Notes: generated by a model not told the origin, from the sequence alone. Numbered from the stretch's first letter, positions 27,501-62,929 are shown. The stretch: 64,000 nt of DNA from Nipponacmea schrenckii (GCA_030562195.1 CM060200.1:36153468-36217467); one strand, 5' to 3'. Numbers and translations: made by a program.

Positions 27501-30500
27501 TGGGACTGTTCTAATGATGTTTGTCTACTCGAAGCAGATCATATAACTCAGATAAACAATGGTCCATATAGGTATGTAATGCTATATCGTGTCCGAACTT
27601 TGAGGAGGCGGTGTATTCAAAACCGAGGTATTTAATCACATTGTTTCCAGCACTCATTGATAATTAAATAAGACATTTTCCATTTTCATTGATAAAATTC
27701 GCACCTTTGAAACTTGCAAAATCACTCGAGTGCCAAGAATGAGAGATCTTTACCACTAAAAAAGCATTCTTGTTGACGACGAACGATTGTTATAAACTAA
27801 AATTATTTTCCAAAAATGTTCATGCATCAGTGTTCAAATAAAATAACAGGAACACCTTCCAATGAAGTAAAAACTTCATTTCACAAGACTCATATAATAT
27901 CCATATATTATTGGCAATTGGAGGACATAATACCTGTTAATTTAGCTGACTCACATTTCCGCCTTCAATGTACTAAAATCAATTTTGAGCGCTGGGCAAG
28001 CACCAGAGCTCGTGATGTACCAAACAATGGTGTACTTTAAACGTGAACGAAATGTTAAAACGAATCATTCTTATTTCTCGAAATTTCAGTTGGGTTGCCA
28101 GTAATTATTCAGATTTCTGGGGTTTGACTCTTGAAGATGGTGTAAAATATCGGTTGGGAACTTTTCCACTCGGCAGCAATGTGGTTCAGATGACACCATT
28201 GCGTGTTAAACTGACCGATGTTCTTCCAGAATCATTCGATGCTAGAACTAAATGGCCAAATTTCATCAAACCTATTAGAGATCAGGGAAATTGTGGTGCA
28301 TCTTGGGCCTTTTCAACTACAGGTAAGACTGGCTGGATTTGTCCGTTTATTAAACTTGCTCATTGTGGTCCTCTTTATGTGAAGGTTTAAAAACTCTGTT
28401 TAACCGGTCTATGGGAATCATTTAGGAGTAACGACCGAATACCTGTCGGCGATTCTCCTTCGAAAACGTCTCGTCGTCCAGATGTGACAATAACGCCTAG
28501 TTTGCTACAGGTTCTGAACAAGAAAGGTTCCCCGACAGACGCAACAAATCGTGTGATAATAGCGCTATTCATTTCATTTGTAGCTGTAGCATCTGATAGA
28601 TTAGCCATAGAATCATTTGGTGAAATTAAAGACGAACTATCAGCACAACACATGTTATCATGTAATGTTCGAAAACAGAAAGGCTGTGAAGGTGGGAATT
28701 TAGACAGAGCTTGGTGGTTTCTAAGAAAAGCTGGGTAGGTATATTAACATCCATTAATATCACATTAATTAGCTTTTTAGGTTTACAAAAAGCCTTACCA
28801 GCTGAAACCTTTGTCGTTATCATTAAAAACCCTTACTGAATTGACCTTAGTATCAGAAGACAAATGTAACATGTACTCTTCTAACTAAAGAAAGGCCATA
28901 AATAAAGTTTTCCCCGTTCTTAAGCCTTATTGAATGTCGAAATCAGGAATTGAATGTAGATTTCAGGCAGGAATAATTTCAAGGCATTCTCATTTGAATG
29001 AGCATGTTTTCTTTTTTTTAAGTGTTGTTACAGAAGAATGTTATCCTTACGAAAGTGGTATTACCAATGACAGGGGTGATTGTTTGGTATCCAAAAGAAG
29101 AAGTAATACAACCTGCCCAAGTAGAATATTGTATAAAGAAAAAAGACGATACAAAGCAACACCTCCATACCGTATAGCACCAAAAGTAAGTTACCAATAT
29201 ATTCCTTTTAAAGAAACTATTAAACGTTTTGTATAAATAATGAATAAATTGAACGGATGGATGAAATGACATAGAGATCTTGTTAGTGGACTATTCTATC
29301 TACTATAGTACTATTATACTATATCGTCGACATCATACGGCTTATCAACATAATTCTAAATACAGACGCATAAGAGATCGTTTATATGTGGTGCCAATTT
29401 GCCAATGTCGAAGGTTTCTAAGACACGGCTCGTTAGTTTTGACGCAAATACTGATAACACGTTCTTGTAAGGCAGAACCATTTTACAAGCATCATCACAT
29501 GGATAAGTCACAAAGCTACAATTAAATTGGTACCAGTACCAGGTTACTGAGGCAACACTTCCATTGCTTTCAGTATAATAATAAAATCACATAAAAAAAA
29601 ATAGAGGAAGAGTCAGAAACGTTAGTTATACTGAATAATAATTGATTAAAGTTTTTTTTCGATTATTTTGATATCTTGATCAACTTAATTGTTCTAGGTC
29701 AATTTTATATCGACCCCAAATTTTAACCAAAATAAGATACTCCAAACTCAAAAGAAATGTCTTAAGTAGGTTGCTATTCTATCTATGTTTTTTTCTTGTT
29801 GAAATATAGTGTTCTTTAGTTGAACACATAGATAAATCCTTGAGACTTCAACTCCGTTAACCTTTTCTACTTGAATAAAATGAAACTGAGATAACTTCAA
29901 TTAAATGTTGTGCTAAAAATGCACAATTCTCACACGTTATATAGAGATGGTATATATTCCAGTGTTTCTATATATGTCCTAATTTTATCAATACGTGCTT
30001 TTACCTCGGATAATCCTAACACAAAATGTTTACGTATCATCCCTCGTCATTGTTCATACTTTAAATGAAAATGTACCTTAATGTGACTTATCTTTAAGCT
30101 TCGATTAAAATTTGAGATGAACTTTTGCTCTTTGTATCGCTATATTTACTTGAGTTATTAACAATAAACAAAGATACCATATTCATGTGATGTATGTGAT
30201 ATGTGCGTAAGAGAACTTTAAAAACAGTAATGTTGGTCCATATATACATGTATACATAAATCTGATCATGTAGCCTAAGTCAATACGTGGTAGTAGTGCT
30301 TAATAAGTAAATAATTCTGTCAAGTAAATTTGAAGAAGGTCGTGTAATATTCTTGCAGATATTCTTGTACGCTTTTAATAAGTTCGAGTAATGATAATTG
30401 TAGATTGCAGAGTTCGAGTAGTCTATAATATTCCTTTATATTCGTAACCAATTCGAATAATGTTCAAGATGCTTGACGGTATCTTTATACTTCATAACCA

Positions 30501-33500
30501 GTTTGAATGATGGATGGTGTCCGCTTCGAGTAAAAGAAAAAGTACAAAAATCTCTATCTCAGATGTTGGGTAAGGAGAGACTTCTCCAATGGTTTCTACA
30601 ATCTTGATGCTGTGTTCTTCTGTAGTTGTTCCTTTGTAGTTCTTCTTCTATGGTTCTTCTGTAATTCTTCTTATTAGTTGCTTCTGTATGGTGAAAAGTG
30701 TAATCCATTTTACGTGTTTTCATTTTATTGACCAGTATATAGTTGCCATATTTCCCTTAGTTGCTCACGGTGGATTTACAGATGCTCTGCTTTTACCACC
30801 AGGACATAGCTTTAGTTCGTATCTGTGATTCTCAGACGACCAACCTATCGACAGATCTGCCGTTTAGGGTACTATAAAAACACTTTACTACTAATTCTAT
30901 CGTTTAATCGGAAGTTGCCGATCTGATGCCTTTAGTGATAATGCTCTGTATATCCGATAAACTCTATCCGGTTGTTCTAATCCTACTTTTCCAAGTTCAT
31001 ACTACAATACATATCAAGATCAGAGTTAAGATTTGTTACCCTAAATACATTTAAGGAGCGGTACTTATCTGTTTTCAGTTTTTCACATTCGATATCAAAC
31101 CATGCAGGCTGAAGTTTTTCTTGGTGTATTCTTTTGCCACACCTCCTAGTATTGGATTCGGTGGCTCTATAAATAATCTCATTGAAAATATTGACAATTG
31201 TATCTATATTCAAGGATAGATCGTTGGATATCTTTTCAAACATGCTTATAGAATGGTCATCTGTAATCAGTGCTAAATATTTTTCTTTATTAATGGATTT
31301 CCAATTAATTTTGTGATATGGATCTATAGGATTCCGTTTTAGCGGAATCTTTCCCTGTCTTAAGGATAGGTATTATGGAAGCCGTCTTCCATTTAGTTGG
31401 TACGTGGCCATTGGTCGAAGATTCGTTGAAGAGATCCAGAAGGATATTAGAAGCTTCTTCAAAATTGAGTACGTGACTTCATCCTCCCCATGTAGCAGCG
31501 AGAGAGACGAGAGAGCTTTCTGAAGTTCATCAGATGTGAAAGGGAGGTTCAGAGGATCATTTTCATGCGTCATCACATTGAACTGGTCCACTGCGAAGTT
31601 AGTTTCAATTAATCTATTTGTCACTACTCGTGTCAGCAAAGCTCTCAGCCATTAGGTTTAGCTTCTGTTTGTCGCTCTCACCTACTGTTATGGGTAGATT
31701 AAGTGCCGTTTATCGATTTGAGTTTGGCCAAGACATGCCTGATCTGGGTATGCTGGTTTAGCGTTTGACAGAAGACATGCCAGTGACTGGTGCGGTCTCG
31801 TTGATGACGTATCTAGCGTCCTTTGTGGCTTCCAAGTGTGCCCGATTTTTTCAAAATGCTTTTTGAAATATTTATACTTTGTATACTTCAAGTAATGTGG
31901 AGAATGCTTGTCGTTGTCTTTATACTTCGTAATTACTTTGAGTAATGTTCAAGATGCTTGTCAATGCCTCTATACTTCATCACCAGTTCGAGTAATGTCC
32001 AAGATACTTGTCAATGTCTATATATGTCGTAATCAATTCGAATAATGTTCAAAATGCTTGTCAATGTCTTTATACTTCATCACCAGTTCGAGTAATGTCC
32101 AAAATACTTGTCAATGTCTTTATATGTCGTAATCAATTCGAATAATGTTCAAGATGCTTGTCGTTGTCAATGTATTTTTAGTTTGAGTAATTACTTTGAG
32201 TAATGTATTAGTATAATTTCATTCTACTATTCTACCCCAAAGTAGGGGTTTCTAATTTTAGTTCATTTTCATAATTTAGAAGGAATTTGTCCTTCTTTCT
32301 TTTATTCAATTATATGATAATGTTTCATATTCCTATTGTGTAGTTCCCTAGTGCCAAATAAATTGTATATTTTTATTTGAGTGTTTGTTATAAATAAGAT
32401 GCTTGTCAGTGCCTCAATACTTCATCACCAGTTCGAGTAATGTCCAAAATGCTTGTCAATGTCTTTATATGTCGTAATCAATTCGAATAATGTTCAAGAT
32501 GCTTGTCGCTGTCAATGTATTTTTAGTTGGTAATCATCTTGTCAGCGTCTCTATACATGAAGTTGGTAATCATCTTGTCAGCGTCTCTATACATGAAGTT
32601 GGTAATCATCTTGTCGCGTTACTTCTGAAGTTGGTAATCATCTTGTCAGCGTCTCTATACATGAAGTTGGTAATCATCTTGTCAGCGTCTCTATACATGA
32701 AGTTGGTAATCATCTTGTCAGCGTCTCTATACATGAAGTTGGTAATCATCTTGTCAGCGTCTCTATACATGAAAGATTGGTAATCATTTGCGCGTCCATA
32801 ATGAGTTGGAATCATGTCAGCGTCTCATACATGAAGTTGGTAATCATCTTGTCAGCGTCTCTATACATGAAGTTGGTAATCATCTTGTCAGCGTCTCTAT
32901 ACATGAAGTTGGTAATCAATTCGAGTTATGTCTAAGATGATGTCAATATCTTTATAAATGGAATAAGCCATTCATGTCAGATCGCGATGTTTGCTGACGT
33001 TTCCCCCGTTGGGGGGAACGGGGAACAAAAGTTAGATCTCATACAGCACAAAAGATCTGTCGATAGGTTGGCCGCCTGAGAATGGTGGGTGTGGTACTAA
33101 AGCACAGATACGAACTAAAGCTATAATATGTCCTGGTGGTGAAGCTGGCACATTGTTAACCCACTGTTATCAACTAAGGGAAATTAGGCAGCTACTGGTC
33201 AATATAATGCTAACATATAAACTGGATTACACTTTGAAGAATATTCTGTCTCATACGGGGGAGGGTATGTCAACAATCTGTGAGACAGTCCAAGGGAGTC
33301 AGGAATGATTACATGAGTAGCAATACAGAAAAGCTATTGGAGTGGCTCTCATTGAGGACCTTGTCCCCGATAGATGGTCAAGAAGAATAACAGTAGAAGA
33401 CACAGGTGAAACCCAAGAGCACGTCACTGTTCACCATACAGAAGCAACTTAAGAAGGAGAGGTACTACAGAAGAAAAATCACAGAAAAGAACTACAGAAG

Positions 33501-36500
33501 AACACAGCATCTATTGGAGAACTCTCCTTACTCAGCGTCTGCGATATGGATTATTTTCTTTTTTTACCCGAAGCGGACACCATCCATACCTTTTAGTAGT
33601 AGTAGAGCCATTCGTGTCGATAGTTACTGCCTGTGGGAAATACTAGTTTAAAGTTAAAACAATAAAGTTATTATAATATTAAACCATATGGAATGAATTC
33701 TATACAGAGATAAGGTGTGTGATTATATAATAATCGTTAATTCCTATGCCAGAGGGGGTTGCCATATTCTTATATTCGTTCCATCTCTGTGTTTTCGATA
33801 CAAAATCTCAATATTAAATCTATAACGGCGCCTCCTTTTCATAATGTACTGCCTGACCATCGCTGGATATTCCAACAATAATATAAGATACACTATTTTT
33901 ACCACACACAATGAGAAAGACGAACATTAATTCCAATTTCAGGTTATTTCACGGATTGTTGTTTTAAAACCTTATATTTTCTTGGACTATATTTTGGAGA
34001 GTTTCACTGACAGATCTGCTGAATTATCGAATTGCGAAACCGATGCTCTCACTTTTGAGCTTTTAAGATGACATTCAACAATATTTTAGAAGTCTCGTGG
34101 GCTATAAGGTATATTATGTGTAGCTCACGATATTGTAAAAGTTTGTTTAGGTGTGGTTGTAGGTAAACAATTAAACGTGGTTTGTTATTGGTTTATATCA
34201 TATCTTGGACAATACACGTAACATATTGTAACATTTTCCGAATTGTTACAGAATTCTAATCTTCATCCGTTACCCACATGGTAAATGTTAACCCAGTGTT
34301 TATCATAGGAACTGGTCTCGTGTTAATAGCTTAAAGGGCGTTAAACTGTCAGTGTTAAATTCAATTTAAAGAAACGGTTCAATTTACTAGACCAACTTCA
34401 ACTCGGGTGACATTATATGATCAAAGGAATGCAAAAATTCAATTTTATCCGTGGTCACAATTGCAAAATGAGGGTCCCGCATTAGTCTTATCATTGTGGA
34501 CCCGAAGCTCATTTGGAAATTTAGGCCTACAAGACAGAATAAAAATGCCTTTAGGTATCTATAGTAGGCCTACATCTCTTCACGATGGTGGATCCATAAC
34601 ATCCAAATTGGAATAACAAAATACGCTAAACACCGAATGGGAATCCCAAAATATGCTAAAAGGAATCTGATAATGAATATATATCAATTAGTCCTTTAAA
34701 TTCCTTATTTATTAATTGTTCCTGTAACCTAAAACCCGGTATATTTGTTCTAAGAACTGGTTTAATTTCACAACTCTTCATTTTGACCAGTATGTGTTAT
34801 GTTAATAAAAGTCACCTTTCTACTTATAAACATTACCATTTGTGTTTAATTTTTGGTCTCTAATGTTAGTAAACCAACACAGACTCAAATCAAATACAAT
34901 GTATATGTGTGCCGCTTTGATAATTTCACAAAAAATGATTACGTATTTAGAATAGACCCGTCAAAGGCCTATAATACGAGAATACGAGCACTTGTTGAAG
35001 ATGCTCATAGTTTTATAATTTAATGAACGTATCCAATTAGTCAGTGCATTCAAGTTACTTGAGTTAACTTTCAATAGAAAACGCTCGTGGGATCCCCACA
35101 TCAACTACATCACAGATGTCAAGCTTTTCGGAATATAATGAGGAGTATATTAATGGGGCACCAATTTCACCATCATCATTATTTAAATAGTAATTTTCTA
35201 GTTAATAATGTAGGATTTTTGTTCAAGATGCTCGAATAATGCCAAGTCACTCATCCGTCTCTGTATGATGTTCGAATGCCTTTCTCAAGTGTCTTTTACA
35301 ACTCTTTTTATATTAGTAAATTATAGAATGGTCTTCCATTTTAGGAAAGAGAAATAATGAAAGAAATTATGGATAATGGACCCGTACAAGGTAAATGACA
35401 ATTTGATCAATCAACCTAACTTTTTGGGCTCTAAAAGTGCAGGTTCCGATAGAACGTGTGTCAATTTACGGCTTTTGCTGAAAAGATTTATTCTTAAATA
35501 CAAACAATATCCAGAATATAAACTTCAAACTACTCAAATTGTACAAAATAACCATAAAAATTGTCTTTAACTGGTATTGGTCATTTCGTGCGTTTTGATA
35601 AAGCAGATAACAAAATTAAAAATATAGCAAATAGGGCATAAGCTCGGAGAAAAATGATAAAGAAACTTATATGAATGTGATGTGATTTCTATTATAGCAA
35701 CTTTCGTGGTAAAACCCGATTTCTTCATGTATAAAAGTGGTGTATATAAATATTCTGAATTAAGTTTCGATGAGGAGCCCACAGTATACCATTCTGTTAG
35801 AATTATTGGGTAAGAGTTATAGGCGATTTCTATAATATATAAAATGACAAATGTTGAAAACATTACAGTAACTTAACCAATCTGATTGAGAAAGCGGCTC
35901 TATATAAAGTTATTTACATTATGCGAGTGTTAATTGAATAATTTTAGATCTGACAATATCCCTCTTTAGGTTTGAGCTCCTCCCAAGTGATAGCCTAATA
36001 CATGTACCCCTTCATGCCCCCCCCCCCTTCTTGGTCTGTCACACTCCTTTACCGTCACATGACGTATCTTCTTGATGAAATACGATTTGGATAGGCTATG
36101 TAGATGTCATTTTTTCCATTTGTAATATATACTAAATTGCAAACTGCAAAATTCAAGATATGACTTCATGAATAAAAACGGACCGAAATCATCAATTATT
36201 TGCTGTGTTTCAGCTGGGGTGCCGAGAGAACAATTTTTGGTGACATTCTTAAATATTGGGTAGGTAATATAATATATCTCTAGATCTGATATTAACAATG
36301 GAAAACACGTATCCACAAAGTCTCCAGAGATGGAACTGGATACTTTCTTTTTTCCATTTTTTTACAGTTGACGGGAGAATATAAAATCATGTCACATTTT
36401 AAAAGCTGAAAATCATTTCACAAACAATTGATAGAGCTGTTTCTCTACTCAGAGGTAAAACATATTTTAGGGCACTATTACCATCAAATATAGATGTGAT

Positions 36501-36915
36501 ATGTTTTTTAAATGTTTGAAACACGATTATTATTTTTTAGATTTGTGCCAATTCGTGGGGAACGCAATGGGGAGAAAATGGCTACTTTAGGATCATAAGA
36601 GGAAGAAATGAATGTGAAATCGAGTCCTACATAGTTGGTGTTTGGGGTCAGATATCTGGGGATTCCTCACTAAGAACACTTCTGGCTAGGGGCAGACGTC
36701 GTCGTCTTTTTGCAGAGAGGACATTGAGAAATTTAAGAGTAAACTCAAGGGCAAAAGGACGTAAATCAAGGTCTCGACAAGCCGGTGGTAAGAAAGTCAA
36801 AAGGGGGCGGAAGAGTAGAGAGGAGCGAAGGAGATTGAGACAAGAGCGCAGAAATAAGAGGAAACTTAGACGACAGTCTAGAAAAGAAGATAGCGATAGC
36901 CAAAATACAAATTAG
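18592..36915 (+). CDS. TINAGL1: TINAG/TINAGL1-like secreted pseudo-cathepsin
   Basis: Exons 18592-18904, 26075-26141, 27464-27571, 28090-28322, 28584-28734, 29023-29185, 35345-35390, 35698-35809, 36214-36259 and 36541-36915 join in phase to 537 residues. In order there is a signal peptide (residues 1-21), a somatomedin-B-type Cys-rich domain (about 34-83), a Thr/Pro spacer, a short vWC-like Cys module (CIKDGIAY…VCLLEADHI) and a papain-family domain (about 235-450). The family is extracellular, in basement membrane. Catalytic Cys is replaced by Ser (NCGASWAFS where peptidases have CGSCWAF). The His ([10 protein letters not shown]) and Asn (ANSWG) positions remain. This matches the vertebrate TINAG family, so loss of peptidase activity is expected. 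Residues 451-537 are an unusual Arg/Lys-rich tail starting with GRRRRLF, not present in the vertebrate proteins as I know them. Orthology to TINAG versus TINAGL1 is not resolved. Confidence 0.93.
19905..21790 (+). repeat. 1.9-kb minisatellite, ~37-bp unit
   Basis: Inside the first TINAGL-like intron, about 50 diverged copies of a unit like TGTGTAGTGACTTGGCTAGG + AGTCATTCATCTAACAA stand head to tail. Two variant families alternate: a 'CATCTAACAA' spacer (left half) and a 'TTGACCCACCATG' spacer (right half). Each unit contains a small dyad (TGACT…AGTCA). Isolated degenerate copies recur near 22830-22910. Confidence 0.92.
21800..24060. other. TINAGL-like intron 1, middle part
   Basis: Intronic DNA with short chance frames (for example 22191-22597 and 23490-23675) lacking domains or splice support. 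A few stray satellite copies occur near 22830-22910. Nothing else was recognised. Confidence 0.35.
24062..24127. repeat. Short inverted repeat (hairpin)
   Basis: CCTCTGATAGCTA at 24062-24074 is matched exactly in reverse complement at 24115-24127, enclosing a 40-base loop. It is intronic in the TINAGL-like gene. It may be a transposon remnant or a small hairpin, and no duplicated target site was seen. Confidence 0.6.
25147..25708. mobile_element. hAT-type MITE with 8-bp target duplication
   Basis: The element begins CAGGGGCGCAGATC (25147-25160) and ends with the exact reverse complement (25695-25708). It is flanked on both sides by GTAGGAAC (25139-25146 and 25709-25716). A CAGGGG-type terminus with an 8-bp target duplication is diagnostic of the hAT superfamily. 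At 562 bp with no transposase it is non-autonomous. Inside are G-rich runs and inverted copies of GTGGTGGGGACC. The perfect TSD and TIRs suggest a recent insertion. Confidence 0.93.
26685..27050 (+). repeat. 16-bp minisatellite
   Basis: About 20 copies of a 16-bp unit CCCATCGTGTGGTTAT with point variants, broken by a small non-repeat insert that is itself repeated (CCTTCACAGTGCTTTGATTC near 26874 and 27032). It is in the second TINAGL-like intron. The 81-residue frame at 26734-26979 is a repeat artefact. Confidence 0.88.
29186..30505. other. TINAGL-like intron 6, left part
   Basis: AT-rich intron with no exon recognised. Degenerate copies of the 'TTCGAGTAATG…CAAGATGCTTG' minisatellite start near 30370. 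Confidence 0.35.
30510..30858 (+). repeat. Left arm of long inverted repeat
   Basis: This arm reads ATGGATGGTGTCCGCTT at its outer end and CAACCTATCGACAGATCT at its inner end. It is a diverged reverse complement of 33053-33587 in the same intron. Shared blocks include CTGTGTTCTTCTGTAGTT, GTTGCTTCTGTATGGTGAA, TTTCCCTTAGTTG and CTTTAGTTCGTATCTGTG. It is about 190 bp shorter than the right arm through an internal deletion or insertion. No protein is recognised in it. Confidence 0.85.
30983..31243 (-). pseudogene. LINE relic, endonuclease-RT linker region
   Basis: An 86-codon minus-strand frame with the pattern …[15 protein letters not shown]…, [20 protein letters not shown]. This resembles the 'pWfdxEC' linker that precedes reverse transcriptase in non-LTR retrotransposon ORF2. 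It has no start of its own and is a fragment. It lies on the wrong side of the reverse-transcriptase piece for an intact element. Confidence 0.6.
31320..31640 (-). pseudogene. LINE relic, start of reverse transcriptase
   Basis: On the minus strand, [15 protein letters not shown], then [11 protein letters not shown], then, after a frameshift, [19 protein letters not shown] and SYRSIS. These are the first reverse-transcriptase blocks of a non-LTR retrotransposon (WKxAxIxPIxKxGK…YRPIS). A frameshift and stop codons break it. There is no catalytic YADD block, so it is dead. Confidence 0.75.
31895..32510 (+). repeat. ~60-bp minisatellite
   Basis: Copies of a unit such as TTCGAGTAATGTCCAAGATG + CTTGTCAATGTCTTTATACTTCATCACCAG occur at 31895-32200 and 32395-32510, with a unique gap between. 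Single degenerate copies lie outside the inverted repeat at about 30365-30510 and near 35225. The unit is therefore part of a dispersed element rather than purely local slippage. Confidence 0.8.
32525..32920 (+). repeat. 36-bp minisatellite
   Basis: About ten copies of GTTGGTAATCATCTTGTCAG + CGTCTCTATACATGAA, most nearly identical, with two degraded copies (near 32615 and 32790-32830). Because 36 is a multiple of 3, it produces spurious repeat-peptide frames on both strands (32490-32783 plus, 32606-32815 minus). These are not genes. Confidence 0.93.
33053..33587 (-). repeat. Right arm of long inverted repeat
   Basis: Diverged reverse complement of 30510-30858. It holds an extra block of about 190 bp (roughly 33240-33425) absent from the left arm. 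Just inside the arm there is a C-run/G-run inverted motif (33002-33016). The short frame at 33406-33651 has no domain. Confidence 0.85.
33600..35344. other. TINAGL-like intron 6, right part
   Basis: AT-rich intron leading to the acceptor at 35344. No exon or intact element was recognised. The 69-codon frame at 34407-34616 has no family likeness. Confidence 0.35.
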
Positions 36916-37547
36916 ATTTACCGAATTAGTTTTTATCAATATTTTTATAACCCTATCTTTAAGTGCAATCTGTATAAATGTTTATATACATGTAGATCAA
37001 TACAATTTTAACTTAAAACTTTTCTCTGGTTGATTTACCCAGATTGAAGGAGTTATAGTTCACCAATCATTGTTTTAATTGATACACATCAACCTGTATT
37101 ATGGCTTAGAAAGTATTAAAACCAGCCAAGACTGTATAGAAATTATGAGAGTTAATAAAATTATGTAAGCATAAAACTTAATAAATACAACATAAAATGA
37201 ACAATATGTATATTATCAAATCATTAACAAACGTAAAATATAAATATCACTCAATATATAATACTTCTTGTAAGGTAAGTTATATAAGATTAACTATTCC
37301 TGAGTTTCTCAAACTATCAGACTCAAAATCTGCTCTGTTTTCACATAGTATTTGATTTACTAGTGGAAGATCAAATATAGGATAACCCTTATAATTCAAC
37401 TGGTATCTATCACAGAAAATGCTTATTTCAAACATAACAATGAAATATATTTACATGCCTTTAAATGGAGGATACAGCAGTATTAAGCCAGCTTGATACA
37501 GCCGATTTCAATGATTTCTATTAATCCAATATGATATGATTGTTGCT
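36916..37547. other. Convergent 3' UTR region
   Basis: The TINAGL-like gene ends at 36915 and the IQANK1-like gene on the other strand ends at 37548. The 632 bp between must hold both 3' UTR ends. A plus-strand AATAAA at 37154-37159 is a plausible poly(A) signal for the TINAGL-like transcript. No minus-strand signal stands out. Confidence 0.5.
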
Positions 37548-44162
<6,615 letters not shown>

Positions 44163-45889
44163 CTTAAAGTTTGCCTGAAATTAAATGATTGGGTTTATGA
44201 AAATGAGAAATATTATATTAAAGTGAGCAATGAGATGAATTTGGCCACAACAGCAGCAATATTCTGTACTTTCTTTCAATTCACATCTTCCAACGATCTG
44301 TAGCCTGTACCAGTAGCACACAAAGCTATTGAACTACACCTTCACACAGGTTTAAAAACAGGGCAAAAAGCATATAGAGCCACCACTTCCATGACTATTA
44401 TGTCCAACATCACTGATAACTTATTTTCTTTGTAAAGTGTAAAACATATGCATAGGCCTGATAAATTTCATTTTCATACAATATGTAAATTTTTTGGACC
44501 TAGCATCTTGCAATATAATAGTGTCAGGCGGATATTGTGACAATATGACAGGTTTACAACTTTCTTGCATACACAAAACTAATAAGTAATATGCGTACAT
44601 GTACTTACCTTGTAGTCAGTCTGCATAAAGCATTAGAGGCATCAATGATTAATTACTATTGCTTTATCTATTTACCAAACCTTTACTGGGCCGCCATCTT
44701 CAAACAAACTAGTCTCGAGCTTAGAGATTGTAGATTTAATTGTAATTTCATTGGCTGAAAATATAAGCACGATTTGACATCATCGTGACCTGAAAGATGC
44801 GAATTGACGCACTTTTAAAACCGACTTGACTATTGTACGATTTGACAAATCAAGTCATTTTACCACAGTCACAAGAGAATGTGTGAGTCAGATTTTCAGA
44901 AAAGAACTGAGTTTATATAAAATCATTTTGAAATCAACATTTCTTTAAATTTTGTTTAAGTCTAAGTCACATGCTTCTTTTGAATGATTTTATTTTGAAA
45001 CAATATCGACGTTGACCACAAAATATACATAGATATTTTTACGTTGTGTTGGGAACAAGGTTGAAGCCATTTTGTTGGATAACTTTAAGAACTTTGTGTA
45101 TTTTCGGTGAACACCCAAATTAAAAAGTTATAGTTGAAATCCAATCATAATTTCCACAGTCGAATAAACATAGTAATTGCTATTCTTTGCTTGTTCTCAG
45201 CTTGAACTGTTCAAATGCCTGTTAGTGCCTGAAAAGGTAATATTTTACCATTGTTTTGGTCTTGTTCAGTTGTTGACTTGTTTGTTCATACAGATTACAG
45301 GCTTCTATATTAATTTCAAAACTGCTTGATATGTATAACTCTCAAGGCTTTCTGTTTATTTTTTTTTTTCATCAGGAGTGCTTGTCATTTTCATTGTTCC
45401 CATTGTGACTTTGAATTCTGTCAAAAGCTAAAAACAGTATATCTTAGCCCTGTCTATTGAAGGCCTTATCAGGGTAGGCCCTATTCCTTCTTCTGTCAAA
45501 TTTTGACATTTTCTCCAAGCTTTTTTTAATGCTGTAAATGAACATGACCAATAGCCTAAGAAGTAACAGGAATTAAGATGAGTAATAATTCAGACAGACT
45601 GAACTTTCAAATTTCTGATCTAATGATAAAAGACAACCTCTGTCAAACTAGCTAGACGAAATCATGTAATGTGTTCCAATATTCTTGTACATTTGACAAC
45701 TTAAAATAATTTTCACAATTGTAGGCTTGGATATATAAACCATCTATGGGATAGAGTTATATGGTGAATTGACAACAGAATTATGGATTGAAGAGATATT
45801 AGTCATCTCGTAATAAATATTGATATTGTTTGTCAGAGTGATATGGGAATCCTTCGTGGTGTTTGACACCACAAAAATTTAAAATCAAA
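44163..45889. promoter_or_regulatory. Head-to-head IQANK1/ROCK promoter region
   Basis: About 1.7 kb separates the two divergent start codons. On the minus strand a donor (AAG|GTAAGT near 44608) marks a likely IQANK1 non-coding exon, and GAAGATGGCGGCCC (44689-44702 reversed) is a strong YY1-type motif beside it. On the plus strand GCCATTTTGTTGG (about 45066) is a weaker CCAT-type match. A donor-like AAG|GTAATA near 45238 and an acceptor near 45835 could bound a ROCK non-coding exon and leader. Motif calls are by eye and transcription starts are inferred. Confidence 0.5.

Positions 45890-62929
<17,040 letters not shown>

Noticed and set aside
28484..28738. Independent 84-codon ORF
   Set aside because: Only 28584-28734 is coding; the upstream part is intron of the TINAGL-like gene.
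32490..32815. Repeat-peptide ORFs on both strands
   Set aside because: Artefacts of the 36-bp minisatellite, whose period is divisible by three.
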